A DNA stretch of 64,000 nt from CAZMRF01 sp964568735 (GCA_964568735.1 CAZMRF010000007.1:40611-104610); one strand, 5' to 3'. Counted from the stretch's first letter, positions 55,495-62,944 are shown. Translations and numbers: made by a program. Notes: generated by a model not told the origin, from the letters alone.

Positions 55495-56161
55495 CTACTC
55501 GCGGCGGTCGTGGTCCCCATGAAGGCGCGCGCGGGGCTCGCGTTCGTACTGCCGGACAAGATTGCCCACTCGCGAGAATGCAGCATCGGCGTCTTTCGGT
55601 CGAATCGATGGATGATTCACTGACAAGACCGCCACTCGACCCCTCCACCAAATCGCATCTGGCATGACAGCTGCCAACTCATCGTCGTTCACGACCCACC
55701 AGAACAGGCGAGACGCAGTTCCTCCGCACGTTGGGATGATTGTCGGCTGAATGAGCTCGACCTCGCGGCGGATGAACTCTCGGTCTCGCCATGCCTGGAC
55801 ACTGATCGCCTCGACGTTTGCGCGGCCGCCCCCTGCCAGTTTCTTCATGTTCATGACGGCGGCCATGCGAAGTGGACACGGGCTGTGCCTCACATGCGCT
55901 CAGGAGACGATCGAGTTCGCGCGAGAAGAACACCTCCAAGGCCGTGGCGTCGGGAGCGAGAGCCTCGTAGATGTCTGCAAGATGGCTAGCCTGGAGCATG
56001 TCGTGAGGGTCAAGACTGTTGACCCAGTCAACAAAGCGAGGTCCGTTCGCGCGCGCCTTGTCGCGGATTCTAGCGTGAATACGACGACGGGCGTTGTCAC
56101 TCCCCGTCGCTTCAGTTTCCGAACCGATACTTTCCAGGTCGGCAAACTCCCCCTCAAGCAC
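55495..56161 (-). pseudogene. Frameshifted terminal cassette gene, uracil-DNA-glycosylase-like fragment
   Basis: GTG at 56161, after AAAGGAG, opens a frame with sensible protein (VLEGEFADLESIG to RELDRLLSACE) down to about 55890. Beyond that the same frame turns into an arginine/proline-rich shadow. A frame shifted by one base continues a plausible protein (MNMKKLAGGGRANVEAI, IQPTIIPTCGGTASRLFWWV, VLSVNHPSIRPKDADAAF) to the stop at 55495. The second part resembles the CGG...HP patterns of uracil-DNA-glycosylase-fold proteins found in cassettes. A frameshift near 55860-55900 has probably inactivated the gene, unless it is programmed. No attC follows it. Confidence 0.6.
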
Positions 56162-56186
56162 TAAACCTACTCCTTTGCCAACTTCC

Positions 56187-56279
56187 GCCCAACGCTCGGC
56201 GTAAGCCGCGGCGGCCGAAGGTCGCCAAGCATTCCAACATCCAACCGTCCCGGCCGCCGGCGGCTTCATGCCGTTGGGC
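56187..56279 (-). repeat. attC site of the lipoprotein cassette
   Basis: 93 bp, bounded on the minus strand by R'' GCCCAAC and R' GTTGGGC. The inner arms are GGCATGAAGCCGCCGG and CCGCGGCTTACGCCGAGC. It starts 16 bp after the lipoprotein stop. It shares 19 identical bases at its left end with the attC at 59832. Confidence 0.9.
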
Positions 56280-56294
56280 GGCAGGGCACCAGAA

Positions 56295-56786
56295 TCAGTT
56301 GGCACAGGCGACCACCTCGAGCCACCTCAATATCTCAGGACTGCCGAATGCTTCGCTGTTGTACGGATTCACCGTCAGGCGACCGTAGTAGCCGCCTGCC
56401 TGATCGACAACCACTGGCGGGTCGCTCGCGTAAGGATTACAGGCACTGTACATCGAGTAGGGCGAACCGTACTGGCTGTAGTCATTGAAAATGCTCGTCG
56501 ACGAATACTCACTTCCGTAGGGACTGTATTCGTTGAAGATCGAGTCCCCTGCGTATTCGGAGCAACTCAGGCAACCCAAGTACGTCCCGTGACTCGGCCC
56601 GCCGAATACCATCAATTTCTGCGCGGTGGATGTCGGGGCAGAGCTGCCGCCGGCCGCTGCCATCCCGGCAGCGAGAGCATTCCAGTCTCGAGCTGTCCAT
56701 GAGCATGCAGAGCAGACCAGCAGGGCTGCGAGGAAACAGGCTCCCGACTGCCAACGACGCAGTTCCGTGTCTGACGAGTTGCTCAT
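56295..56786 (-). CDS. Cassette-encoded lipoprotein with Tyr/Ser/Asn-rich repeats
   Basis: A 163-residue protein from ATG at 56786. The N-terminal helix ends in lipobox VCSAC (FLAALLVCSACS). The C-terminal half has a repeated pattern of about 15 residues, with Cys (GTYLGCLSCSEYAGDSIFNE, YSSTSIFNDYSQYGSPYS), ending PPVVVDQAGGYYGRLTVN. Similar small Tyr-rich exported proteins recur as hypothetical cassette products in other bacteria. The cassette's first bases (TTGGGC) match the complement of its own R'' box exactly. Function unknown; a surface or envelope role is likely from the lipobox. Confidence 0.8.
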   Translation of the reverse strand: MSNSSDTELRRWQSGACFLAALLVCSACSWTARDWNALAAGMAAAGGSSAPTSTAQKLMVFGGPSHGTYLGCLSCSEYAGDSIFNEYSPYGSEYSSTSIFNDYSQYGSPYSMYSACNPYASDPPVVVDQAGGYYGRLTVNPYNSEAFGSPEILRWLEVVACAN

Positions 56787-56800
56787 CTCACTGGTTGTCC

Positions 56801-56891
56801 GCCCAACGCCCGCGCTCAGCGGCGCGCGCGAAATCCATGACTCGAATCACTCACCAACTCACCCGCGCGCGTCCGCTGCAGCGCGTTGCTA
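56801..56891 (-). repeat. attC site of the HEPN-like cassette
   Basis: 91 bp with R' GTTGGGC and a degenerate R'' TAGCAAC that overlaps the stop codon of the upstream gene. The arms GCGCTGCAGCGGACGCGCGC and GCGCGCGCCGCTGAGCGC can pair with a few unpaired bases, as in attC. Confidence 0.8.
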
Positions 56892-57551
56892 CGTGTCGCC
56901 TCCGAACTGAGCAAGCATTCGCTCGAAGTAGGACTTCTTGCCACGGAACATGAACGGCGTGTGCGACACGAACACCAGAGACTTGTCCTGCGATTCGAAA
57001 AACATGAGGGCCGACCACATCTTGTTGAGTACAACCTTGGCGTCGTCTCGATCCACTGCTGTCGGTAGGATGTTGAGGCGCAGAAGTCGAGTCTTCCGGG
57101 TCGTGAGATCAACGTACTTCATGTACTTCTTGTCGCCGGACATCGGATCTTTGGTGGCCGCTTGAACTGAGATGACGTAGGTATCGTCCCACCCGCGTAG
57201 GATTTCCCACACGTGATTGTGAGCGAGAAGGTCACGAAGCACGATAACTTCCGCGAGTTCGTCGGGGTTGGGAATGGCCGGATACACCGCCTTGAGGAAG
57301 TCGATGGAGAATCGTTCCTGGGCCGCTGCATGACTGGGCACGAAATAGCGGAGCCTCATTACCCAGGACTCGAGGCACACCGCAGCAAGAACGCAGATAG
57401 CGGCGGCATACCCGTTCTCCTGAGACGGAACCTTGCCGTCACGGCCGGAAGGGTCTGGGGGCGGCAGTTCCAGGAGACGTTCAGTGAGAGCAGCCAACGG
57501 ATGAAAGTAGGCGCTACCTAGAATTGAGACGATCTGCTCCTGCCCCGACAT
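56889..57551 (-). CDS. Cassette protein with RX4H motif, candidate HEPN-type RNase
   Basis: ATG at 57551, preceded by GGAG, gives a 220-residue protein; longer frames would translate the neighbouring attC. It is largely helical (NGYAAAICVLAAVCLESWVM). EVIVLRDLLAHNHVWEI places Arg106 and His111 in an R-x4-H arrangement inside a helix, the catalytic signature of HEPN ribonucleases found in toxin and phage-defence systems. The C-terminal part (TTRKTRLLRLNILPTAVDRDD) is beta-rich. The TAG stop lies in the attC. No antitoxin partner is in the same cassette. HEPN assignment rests on this motif and helical context only. Confidence 0.55.
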   Translation of the reverse strand: MSGQEQIVSILGSAYFHPLAALTERLLELPPPDPSGRDGKVPSQENGYAAAICVLAAVCLESWVMRLRYFVPSHAAAQERFSIDFLKAVYPAIPNPDELAEVIVLRDLLAHNHVWEILRGWDDTYVISVQAATKDPMSGDKKYMKYVDLTTRKTRLLRLNILPTAVDRDDAKVVLNKMWSALMFFESQDKSLVFVSHTPFMFRGKKSYFERMLAQFGGDT

Positions 57552-57568
57552 TCCGTTTCTCCTCGCGA

Positions 57569-57627
57569 CACCAACGCTCCGGTTCAGCCGCGGCGCAGCG
57601 CCGTTCCGCTGGAACCGGTTGTTAGAC
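57569..57627 (-). repeat. attC site of the TIR-like cassette, 59 bp
   Basis: Exactly 59 bp from R'' GTCTAAC to R' GTTGGTG, the classic length of the '59-base element'. CCGGTTCCAGCGGAACGGCG pairs with CGCCGCGGCTGAACCGG around a TGC-type loop. The stop codon of the upstream gene lies inside the site at 57584-57586. Confidence 0.92.
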
Positions 57628-58687
57628 GGCCCTCCTCGTGCGCATCCCATCCGGCAAGCCCACTTCGGAATATCGCTTCCTCCGGGTTCGTCAACGCAGA
57701 CACGATGTTCTCGGCGACTTTGTTGACGAGTTTCTCTCCCCAGAATGGATCGTTGACGTCGTAGTAGATCACTCGAATGTGCCGCACGTCGAACGGGACG
57801 TCTTCCTCATTGGATGAGACCAGCACAACCGGCTTCTTCAGGGCGTGAGCTATGCCCAGCTCGTAGAAGACGTTGGGATTCCGTGACGTCATCTCAGCGA
57901 CCAGCACTTTGGCCGCGTTTATGCCCGTCCACACTTGATCCATGATCTTCCCGGTCGCGAAGATGTCGGCGTCAGCGCGAACGGCACGGAGCCCTGCCTT
58001 CCGAATCGCAGGCTCGTAGATGAGGGCGTAGTGGTTGCCGAGAGGTGCGCTGAACGGCATGAGCACGAAGCAGCTGTCGGCTGCCGATGCCTTCACCGTC
58101 TTCGTCACCTTCTGCAGCGCTTCGGTCGATTCGACCACCCCGGACAGCTGCTGTGACACGTCCAACACGCGAACCTTGCCCGACGCCTGCTCGTCGACGA
58201 GTTGAGCAGATCTCAGAGACTCCAAGAAAATCGCCTTGAACTCGGCAAGGTCGGCTGACGGCACGGCGAATGTGTCGGTGAGGGCGTTGTCCAGGAATTG
58301 AGGGTCCGGGAGGTTCTCGCCGCGATAATGCTTGTACACGTCGCCAAGCACCGGCGCGCCGAGTACGGCCTCCCGTAAGCCGTCAATGGCATCGGACGGG
58401 TTCTGAGGTCGGAGGATCTTCTTGGCCCGCTCCGTGAGCTGCAAGTGGCCCGAAGACGGGCGATCCAGGAACCCGTACTTGGCGCCGGAGCTAATCTCCG
58501 TGTTCAACGGTCCGCTTGGTTTCAGCCCGAGGAAGCGAGCGGCCTCTGCGTCAGTACACTCCTTCCCCGCGTGCTGCTCCAGGATTGCGCGTGGCACGCG
58601 CAGAGCTTTCTCCACCGAATGACGGGGGTACTTGGGTGCCGCCCGACCCTTTGGTTTGCCAGTACTCCCAGCCTTTTTTGCTGCCAC
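57584..58687 (-). CDS. Cassette protein: winged helix plus TIR/deoxyribosyltransferase-like domain, candidate defence effector
   Basis: GTG at 58687 sits six bases after AGGAGG; the TTG at 58705 lies within that ribosome site, so GTG is used (367 residues). A basic N-terminus leads into a winged-helix-like region at residues about 45-95 (CTDAEAARFLGLKPSG, then LQLTERAKKIL). The C-terminal domain, from about residue 205, has CFVLMPFSAPLGNHYALIYE and AKVLVAEMTSRNPNVFYELG, with a conserved Glu near 276. This is the nucleoside-deoxyribosyltransferase/TIR-like Rossmann pattern found in nucleotide-cleaving effectors. The frame runs into the attC. NAD or nucleotide cleavage is inferred; an immunity sensor role is possible. 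Confidence 0.65.
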   Translation of the reverse strand: MAAKKAGSTGKPKGRAAPKYPRHSVEKALRVPRAILEQHAGKECTDAEAARFLGLKPSGPLNTEISSGAKYGFLDRPSSGHLQLTERAKKILRPQNPSDAIDGLREAVLGAPVLGDVYKHYRGENLPDPQFLDNALTDTFAVPSADLAEFKAIFLESLRSAQLVDEQASGKVRVLDVSQQLSGVVESTEALQKVTKTVKASAADSCFVLMPFSAPLGNHYALIYEPAIRKAGLRAVRADADIFATGKIMDQVWTGINAAKVLVAEMTSRNPNVFYELGIAHALKKPVVLVSSNEEDVPFDVRHIRVIYYDVNDPFWGEKLVNKVAENIVSALTNPEEAIFRSGLAGWDAHEEGRLTTGSSGTALRRG

Positions 58688-58730
58688 AGGTGTCCTCCTG
58701 TTCAATCGATTCTCGGTCGGGTTCGGGGCT

Positions 58731-58793
58731 GTCTAACGGATTGCGGTTGAGCGGCCGCGCTTTTCAGCGGTCCGCTCCGACCACGGGTTAGGC
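58731..58793 (-). repeat. attC site of the TIR cassette, 63 bp
   Basis: R'' GCCTAAC and R' GTTAGAC bound a 63-bp site whose centre GAGCGGACCGCT and AGCGCGGCCGCTC pair around GAAA with one extrahelical base. It begins 11 bp after the TIR gene stop. R' matches exactly the complement of the next cassette's R'' (GTCTAAC). Confidence 0.93.
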
Positions 58794-58803
58794 GGCTTCT
58801 GAA

Positions 58804-59799
58804 TCACGCTGGCTTCTCGCCCTTCTCACCTCTCGGCTTCGGGGCTGACGGTTCAGAGACTTCGGCCTCGGACTCGGACTCTGGTTCGGCCTCAAGAAGA
58901 TGATCCAGCTCGCGCACCATCATGTGCATCATGCGCGGATCCATGCCCATCTCCTCGGGACCAAAGGGCCCTCGCCGCATTAGCTCGGCCGCCTTTTGAA
59001 ATCTCCTTCTGGCGGCGATGGCTTCTTCAGGTGTTCCATCCTTCGCGATGCGATAGGCCTCGATGCCCAACTCGTACATCCAAGGCATGTCGTCGCGAAA
59101 GATGCTGGCGATAATGAGCAGAGCGATCGGATCACCTCGCTTCACCCCGAGCATCTGGCTGAGTTCGTGGACCATCATCGGGTGCAACCGACGCGACCGG
59201 TGACGAAGCCCGCGCGGCCCCTCATCAGCAATCTCGCGGAACCTGGAGTCTAGCGACCTGACACTCGTCACGAGTTCCTCGAGGATTTCAGGCTGCGGCC
59301 GTGCATGTTTCGCCTGGGCTGATGCCTTCGGGATTGCGGCCACCTTCTTCTCAAGTTCCGGCCACAACGCGTCGAAGAGTTGCGTCACGCGGTCATCCAA
59401 AACAGGGTGGGGCGCGAGTTTATTCAGTGACTGAATCACATCGAGCAGGCCTGTCCGCTCGACCTTCTTTGCTTGGAATTGAGCCAGGGGACCCGTAATA
59501 TCTCGGACCTCCAAATCAAGGAGGAGAGGGATGACGCGACTTCCTTGCATGGACTTGGCAAGGGCTCCGGCCTCGAATAGCACCCACGGAGAGTCGACAT
59601 TCTCCCGCGTTACAGAGATGATGCCGAAGTTCGAGGCCTCAAGCTCCTTTGCCACTTGCTCAGCCCAACGTTGACCGGCCTCGATGTCGGCTTGCGATAG
59701 CCACGACTCCACGTAATGGAGGACCAGCGGAATCCAGTCGTGTAACGCATCTCCTAGGGAGTGGCTGCGTTCACCGCTCCAACTGATGAAGACTTTCAT
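58804..59799 (-). CDS. TIR-domain protein, candidate NAD-depleting defence effector
   Basis: ATG at 59799 follows GAGGAG at six bases and gives 331 residues. The N-terminal 140 residues are a TIR domain: KVFISWSGERSHSLGDALHD (betaA), ADIEAGQRWAEQVAKEL, FGIISVTRENVDSPWVLFEAGALA. In the last of these, Glu76 falls at the position of the catalytic glutamate of bacterial TIR NADases. A helical middle region (MMVHELSQMLG, MMHMMVRELDHLL) and an acidic, Pro-rich tail follow. Such proteins cleave NAD+ on phage sensing, usually with a partner. The cassette holds no second gene, so sensing may be internal or supplied in trans. Confidence 0.82.
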   Translation of the reverse strand: MKVFISWSGERSHSLGDALHDWIPLVLHYVESWLSQADIEAGQRWAEQVAKELEASNFGIISVTRENVDSPWVLFEAGALAKSMQGSRVIPLLLDLEVRDITGPLAQFQAKKVERTGLLDVIQSLNKLAPHPVLDDRVTQLFDALWPELEKKVAAIPKASAQAKHARPQPEILEELVTSVRSLDSRFREIADEGPRGLRHRSRRLHPMMVHELSQMLGVKRGDPIALLIIASIFRDDMPWMYELGIEAYRIAKDGTPEEAIAARRRFQKAAELMRRGPFGPEEMGMDPRMMHMMVRELDHLLEAEPESESEAEVSEPSAPKPRGEKGEKPA

Positions 59800-59831
59800 G
59801 GGCTACTCCTCCACAAGCTCATTGGATTGCC

Positions 59832-59924
59832 GCCTAGCGCGCGGCGTAAGCCGCGGCGGCCAAGGGCTGCCATGAACTCCAGCAACCAACGCCCATGGCC
59901 GCCGTCGGCTTCATGCCGTTAGGT
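59832..59924 (-). repeat. attC site of the CBASS-like cassette, 93 bp
   Basis: R'' ACCTAAC and R' GCTAGGC (one base off consensus) bound the site. Its outer arms (GGCATGAAGCCGACGGCGG and CCGCCGCGGCTTACGCC) are almost those of the attC at 56187. It starts about 90 bp after the Cap15-like gene stop. Confidence 0.88.
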
Positions 59925-60012
59925 GGCGGCCGCACGAAGCCGTGCTGCTTCGCCCATTACGCGAACACCGTTCCTTACGGCCGGGCCACGTCCACCGGCC
60001 TCCTCGGTCGCA

Positions 60013-60636
60013 TCAGCCGTCGGTAAACAGCATCAATGCCTCGCGGAAATCTTCAGCTACATCGGTTACTCTCTCGCCAAACTCGAGCTCACCTCTACTG
60101 TCCCGGTCTGTCCAGTATCGACCACGGATACGGGTTGCGGGCCGCCCAGACACCTGCAAGAACGCCGAACCATTGTGCATTCGGCTCCGGTGTTCGACTC
60201 GGCTATCAGGCCTGTTCAGGTACATGTATGTCAAGGATGCACCGGTTCCCTCGTCAGAGAGGCTAGCGAGTGACGAGCGCGAAGAAGATTCCTCCGTCAG
60301 CAGTACAACGGTCACCTGCGAGGCTGTTTGGCGGACAACTAGGAATACGGTCTTTGGCTCTGGTCGCGTCTTCGTCGCAGGGTCCTCCCAAAACGATGTC
60401 AGGGTCCCTCTCCACATGCCTCTGACATCACGGGGAACGCGTGGCAGCTTCTGGATCAGGGGTAGCCCCCATAGCCACCGGTCCCACAACCCAAGGACGA
60501 TTGTGGCGATTAGGACAGCGAGAGAAAAGAATCGAAGCCAGCCGGGTTTCACAACGTCACCGCTTGACCAGATGCCGACCGCGAATACAAGAACGGCAAC
60601 AGCTGTCACAATTTGTACGAGTAGACGGCGGTCCAT
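60013..60636 (-). CDS. cap15: Cap15-like membrane effector of a CBASS system
   Basis: ATG at 60636 overlaps the CD-NTase stop as TGATG, which decides the start (207 residues). Two N-terminal helices (LVQIVTAVAVLVFAVGIW; RFFSLAVLIATIVLGLW) are followed by a beta-barrel-like domain. It reads VRGMWRGTLTSFW, TVVLLTEESSSRSSLASL, YMYLNRP, MHNGSAFLQV and IRGRYWTDRDSRGEL in order. This two-helix plus barrel layout is that of Cap15 (CBASS), which oligomerises on binding a cyclic nucleotide and disrupts the inner membrane. The tight coupling to a CD-NTase supports the assignment. Effector identity is from motif order, not a search. Confidence 0.75.
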   Translation of the reverse strand: MDRRLLVQIVTAVAVLVFAVGIWSSGDVVKPGWLRFFSLAVLIATIVLGLWDRWLWGLPLIQKLPRVPRDVRGMWRGTLTSFWEDPATKTRPEPKTVFLVVRQTASQVTVVLLTEESSSRSSLASLSDEGTGASLTYMYLNRPDSRVEHRSRMHNGSAFLQVSGRPATRIRGRYWTDRDSRGELEFGERVTDVAEDFREALMLFTDG

Positions 60637-61520
60637 CAGGTGTACCCCAAGTAGTTCCACGCTGCCTGAGAAAAGTTGCGACCGTCAGCTCGGGTCCATT
60701 TCTGCTCTGGATGGAATAGGAAGAAGCACTCGTTCACCTCAACCCAGCGACGAGCCTCTACGGCTGGCTCGTCTCCCTCCAAGCCATTCCAGAGGTGCAC
60801 GAGGATACTGCGCACCATGGCCGTCCAGGTAGCTGAAGAGAACAAGGCATCCGGGCAGTTGTAGACGAGACACTCTACGAAGTAGGACGGCAGTTCGCTG
60901 CGCACGCCATCAGAAACCATAGCGTTCTCAACCCGCTTGAGCACGCGGACTGCTTTCTTGAAGGCATGCCCGGTGCGCTTGTTCTTGGCCTTCCCGTTCT
61001 CTAACTGCTGGAGTGGGTAGTTGACTATGCCTTTTCCGGAGGTTGTGAGAATCTTTGTGCCCCGACGTACGTCGCCGGCGGACAAGTAGTAGGCGTAACT
61101 GAAACAAGGGACGACGTCAGCATCGACCCTGGCAGAGCCAGAATGGATCTGAAATGCTGTAGAGCCTGATGCATCCACTTGGCGTGGAAATTTCGCCGCG
61201 AGTGCTGCGCCGAGTTCCGATCGTAACTTCGCGGGCGTCCACGAGCCCTCGTATGACGCACCTGGGGGGTGAGCTCCGGGCTTGGCTTCCTCCCAGTACT
61301 CCGCTTCAGTACACTCAACTGCTATGTCCACATCACTATCCGCACGAACGTTGGTGTTGTTTGCATAGGATCCCTTCGGATACACGTTCAGTTGGCAGGT
61401 CGCGAATGCTGTGTGCTCATCTATCGCCTCTAGGATCATTCGCTCGGTCCGGTCCTGCTTCTCTTGCTCCGTGTCACTGGAGGGTGCTGTCCAACCAACG
61501 AGGGTACCTTCGAGCGCCAT
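60636..61520 (-). CDS. CD-NTase (cGAS/DncV-like nucleotidyltransferase) of a CBASS system
   Basis: A 294-residue protein from ATG at 61520. Gly50-Ser51 in YPKGSYANNTNVRADSDVDI, with Asp63 and Asp65, is the GS...DxD motif; RVDADVVPCF supplies the third acidic residue near 135. RGTKILTTSGKGIVNYP and the C-terminal helical half fit cGAS/DncV-like nucleotidyltransferases. These make cyclic di- or trinucleotides on phage infection. The stop overlaps the Cap15-like start. No Cap2/Cap3 or HORMA/TRIP13 accessory gene is present, so this would be the minimal two-gene form of CBASS. The nucleotide product cannot be predicted here. Confidence 0.88.
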   Translation of the reverse strand: MALEGTLVGWTAPSSDTEQEKQDRTERMILEAIDEHTAFATCQLNVYPKGSYANNTNVRADSDVDIAVECTEAEYWEEAKPGAHPPGASYEGSWTPAKLRSELGAALAAKFPRQVDASGSTAFQIHSGSARVDADVVPCFSYAYYLSAGDVRRGTKILTTSGKGIVNYPLQQLENGKAKNKRTGHAFKKAVRVLKRVENAMVSDGVRSELPSYFVECLVYNCPDALFSSATWTAMVRSILVHLWNGLEGDEPAVEARRWVEVNECFFLFHPEQKWTRADGRNFSQAAWNYLGYT

Positions 61521-61656
61521 TTTTCGCTCTCTTGATCTGAATTCAATGACCCAAAGGCCAAGGATGACGAATCACTGCTCCCATCGCGGCAGTTCGCCAG
61601 CATAGCGTCCATCGCAACATCGAGTTTGATGGCGTTGCCCGAAGGCGCGCCAGCTC

Positions 61657-61670
61657 AGTGTCATGACACT
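61657..61670. promoter_or_regulatory. 14-bp perfect palindrome upstream of the CBASS-like genes
   Basis: AGTGTCATGACACT is its own reverse complement. It lies in the 160-bp gap between the preceding attC and the CD-NTase start, where a cassette-borne promoter would sit. It may be an operator. No convincing -35/-10 pair was found beside it. Confidence 0.35.
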
Positions 61671-61679
61671 CAGAAGTCC

Positions 61680-61773
61680 GCCTAACGTTCAGCGTAGGCG
61701 GCGCGCGCCATAGCTCGATGCGTTGTCGGCCGCTCACCCTCTGGCGCGCGTCGGCTTCACGCTGTTGTTGGGC
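61680..61773 (-). repeat. attC site of the membrane-anchored unknown cassette, 94 bp
   Basis: R'' GCCCAAC and R' GTTAGGC, with arms GCGTGAAGCCGACGCGCGCC and GGCGCGCGCCGCCTACGC. It begins eight bases after the stop of the upstream cassette gene. Confidence 0.9.
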
Positions 61774-61780
61774 AGCTCCT

Positions 61781-62347
61781 TCAAGCTTCGACTCCTTCGG
61801 AAACGGCGAGGTCCGCCTGCATTGCCGTGAATTCCTTGACGGAGATGGAAGCCGACGCAGCCTGTCGGCGCCCGTCCACGTCGGTGAGCCGAATCTGCAG
61901 GTCGAGTGTCGCCGCTTCGTCGTAGGGTAGACCCAGGATTCGGAGGAGATCATGGAAGTCGTGCAAACCTTCCCACTCCTCGCCTGGGGCAACGACTTTC
62001 GGAAAGGTGTCTTTGTCGTCCAGTAGTAGCCAGCCGTCGGCCAGAGCCCTCCAAGGCTTGGTACCCTTGGCTCGGACGGCGATTACGGTCGGAGTGAGCG
62101 GGACGGGGCCGATGTTCCTCACGCGAAAAGCCAAGCACCAGTGCCACATCTCCCATGGCCCCTGAACTGGCTTGCGGCTGCCTCGAGGTACAAACGTCGC
62201 CCCCGTCCGATCGCTCGCGTGGAAAACGGCAGGAACGGCACGCACGAGTGCTCGAGGTCGCTGGCGATTGCGGTAGTGCCAGATGGACCATCCTGCAGCC
62301 CACACAAGTCCAGCAACGGGGATAGCAACCTTTAGATACTCAAGCAT
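61781..62347 (-). CDS. Cassette-encoded protein with one N-terminal membrane helix, unknown function
   Basis: ATG at 62347 gives 188 residues; in-frame ATGs further upstream lie in the neighbouring attC. A helix at about residues 5-22 (LKVAIPVAGLVWAAGWSIW) is followed by a basic stretch. The rest is a mixed domain with strand-rich segments (WCLAFRVRNIGPVPLTPTVI, TLDLQIRLTDVDGRRQAA), perhaps Ig-like. The protein is probably anchored in the inner membrane. Cassette start TTGGGC and its own R'' GCCCAAC match exactly. The family is not recognised; its position between CBASS-like and HNH cassettes says little about its job. Confidence 0.65.
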   Translation of the reverse strand: MLEYLKVAIPVAGLVWAAGWSIWHYRNRQRPRALVRAVPAVFHASDRTGATFVPRGSRKPVQGPWEMWHWCLAFRVRNIGPVPLTPTVIAVRAKGTKPWRALADGWLLLDDKDTFPKVVAPGEEWEGLHDFHDLLRILGLPYDEAATLDLQIRLTDVDGRRQAASASISVKEFTAMQADLAVSEGVEA

Positions 62348-62361
62348 TCGCTCGTTCGTCT

Positions 62362-62458
62362 GCCCAACGTTGCGCATAACCCGCGGCGGGCGCCGCACCG
62401 CCTCTCACTCTACCGCGACCGCCGTGCGCCTGCCGCCGGGTTCATGCGCTTGTTAGGC
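62362..62458 (-). repeat. attC site of the HNH cassette, 97 bp
   Basis: R'' GCCTAAC and R' GTTGGGC, with arms AAGCGCATGAACCCGGCGGC and GCCGCGGGTTATGCGCAAC. It begins 21 bp after the HNH gene stop. Confidence 0.9.
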
Positions 62459-62479
62459 GACAACGATACATGAACACGC

Positions 62480-62944
62480 TCAGAGTACCCACGTCTCAAC
62501 CAAGCGCCTTCCCTTGGCCGTGATCTTGTACAGGGCCGACGTTTCTGTTTCGCCGACTTCGTCGACCCAGGACGAGTGGTTCTCGACGTAGTGGAACAAC
62601 TTCTCTTCGACGAGATGCTGGACAGTGAACGGCGTAGCGACGACACCGACTGGATTCTGATAGGCGAGCTTCAGGGCGTTGATTCCTGCCTGTGTCAATC
62701 TGCGATGAACGAGATGTCGCTTGAGGCGCCGGATATCTTCGCTCGGAATCGAGTTGGCTTGATCGACACGATGATGGCAGTTGAAACACAAGGCGATAAG
62801 GTTGTCGTACGTGGCTTCACCACCGTCCCGTTCGCGCTTGATGTGATGAGCCGTGAGGTTGAGACCATCACGGTGGCCACAGTAGGCACACTGGTACCCG
62901 GCTTCTTCGAGAACGGCCAACCGCATGCCTTTCGGGACTGGCAT
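62480..62944 (-). CDS. Cassette-encoded HNH endonuclease with C-terminal winged-helix-like domain
   Basis: ATG at 62944, five bases after GGAG, gives 154 residues. The HNH core occupies residues 17-60: YQCAYCGHRDGLNLTAHH, then TYDNLIALCFNCHHRVDQ, with two CxxC zinc pairs and the catalytic His pair. The C-terminal half (TPFTVQHLVEEKLFHYVENH, then ALYKITAKGRRLVETWVL) looks like a winged helix. This layout is found in restriction-type and mobile-element HNH nucleases. As a lone cassette gene with no methylase it may attack foreign DNA or act with other loci. It is the first surviving cassette at the right end of the array. Confidence 0.82.
   Translation of the reverse strand: MPVPKGMRLAVLEEAGYQCAYCGHRDGLNLTAHHIKRERDGGEATYDNLIALCFNCHHRVDQANSIPSEDIRRLKRHLVHRRLTQAGINALKLAYQNPVGVVATPFTVQHLVEEKLFHYVENHSSWVDEVGETETSALYKITAKGRRLVETWVL

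Noticed and set aside
56162..56305. Extension of the last cassette gene upstream to 56305
   Set aside because: The added codons translate the attC site; the ribosome site AAAGGAG before GTG at 56161 is the real start.
59942..60832. Rightward 296-codon frame opposite the Cap15-like gene
   Set aside because: Arg/Ser-rich shadow of the coding strand that also crosses the junction of two real genes.
61543..61992. Leftward 149-codon open frame across the attC at 61680
   Set aside because: It crosses an attC and overlaps the membrane-protein cassette in another frame; the composition is not protein-like.
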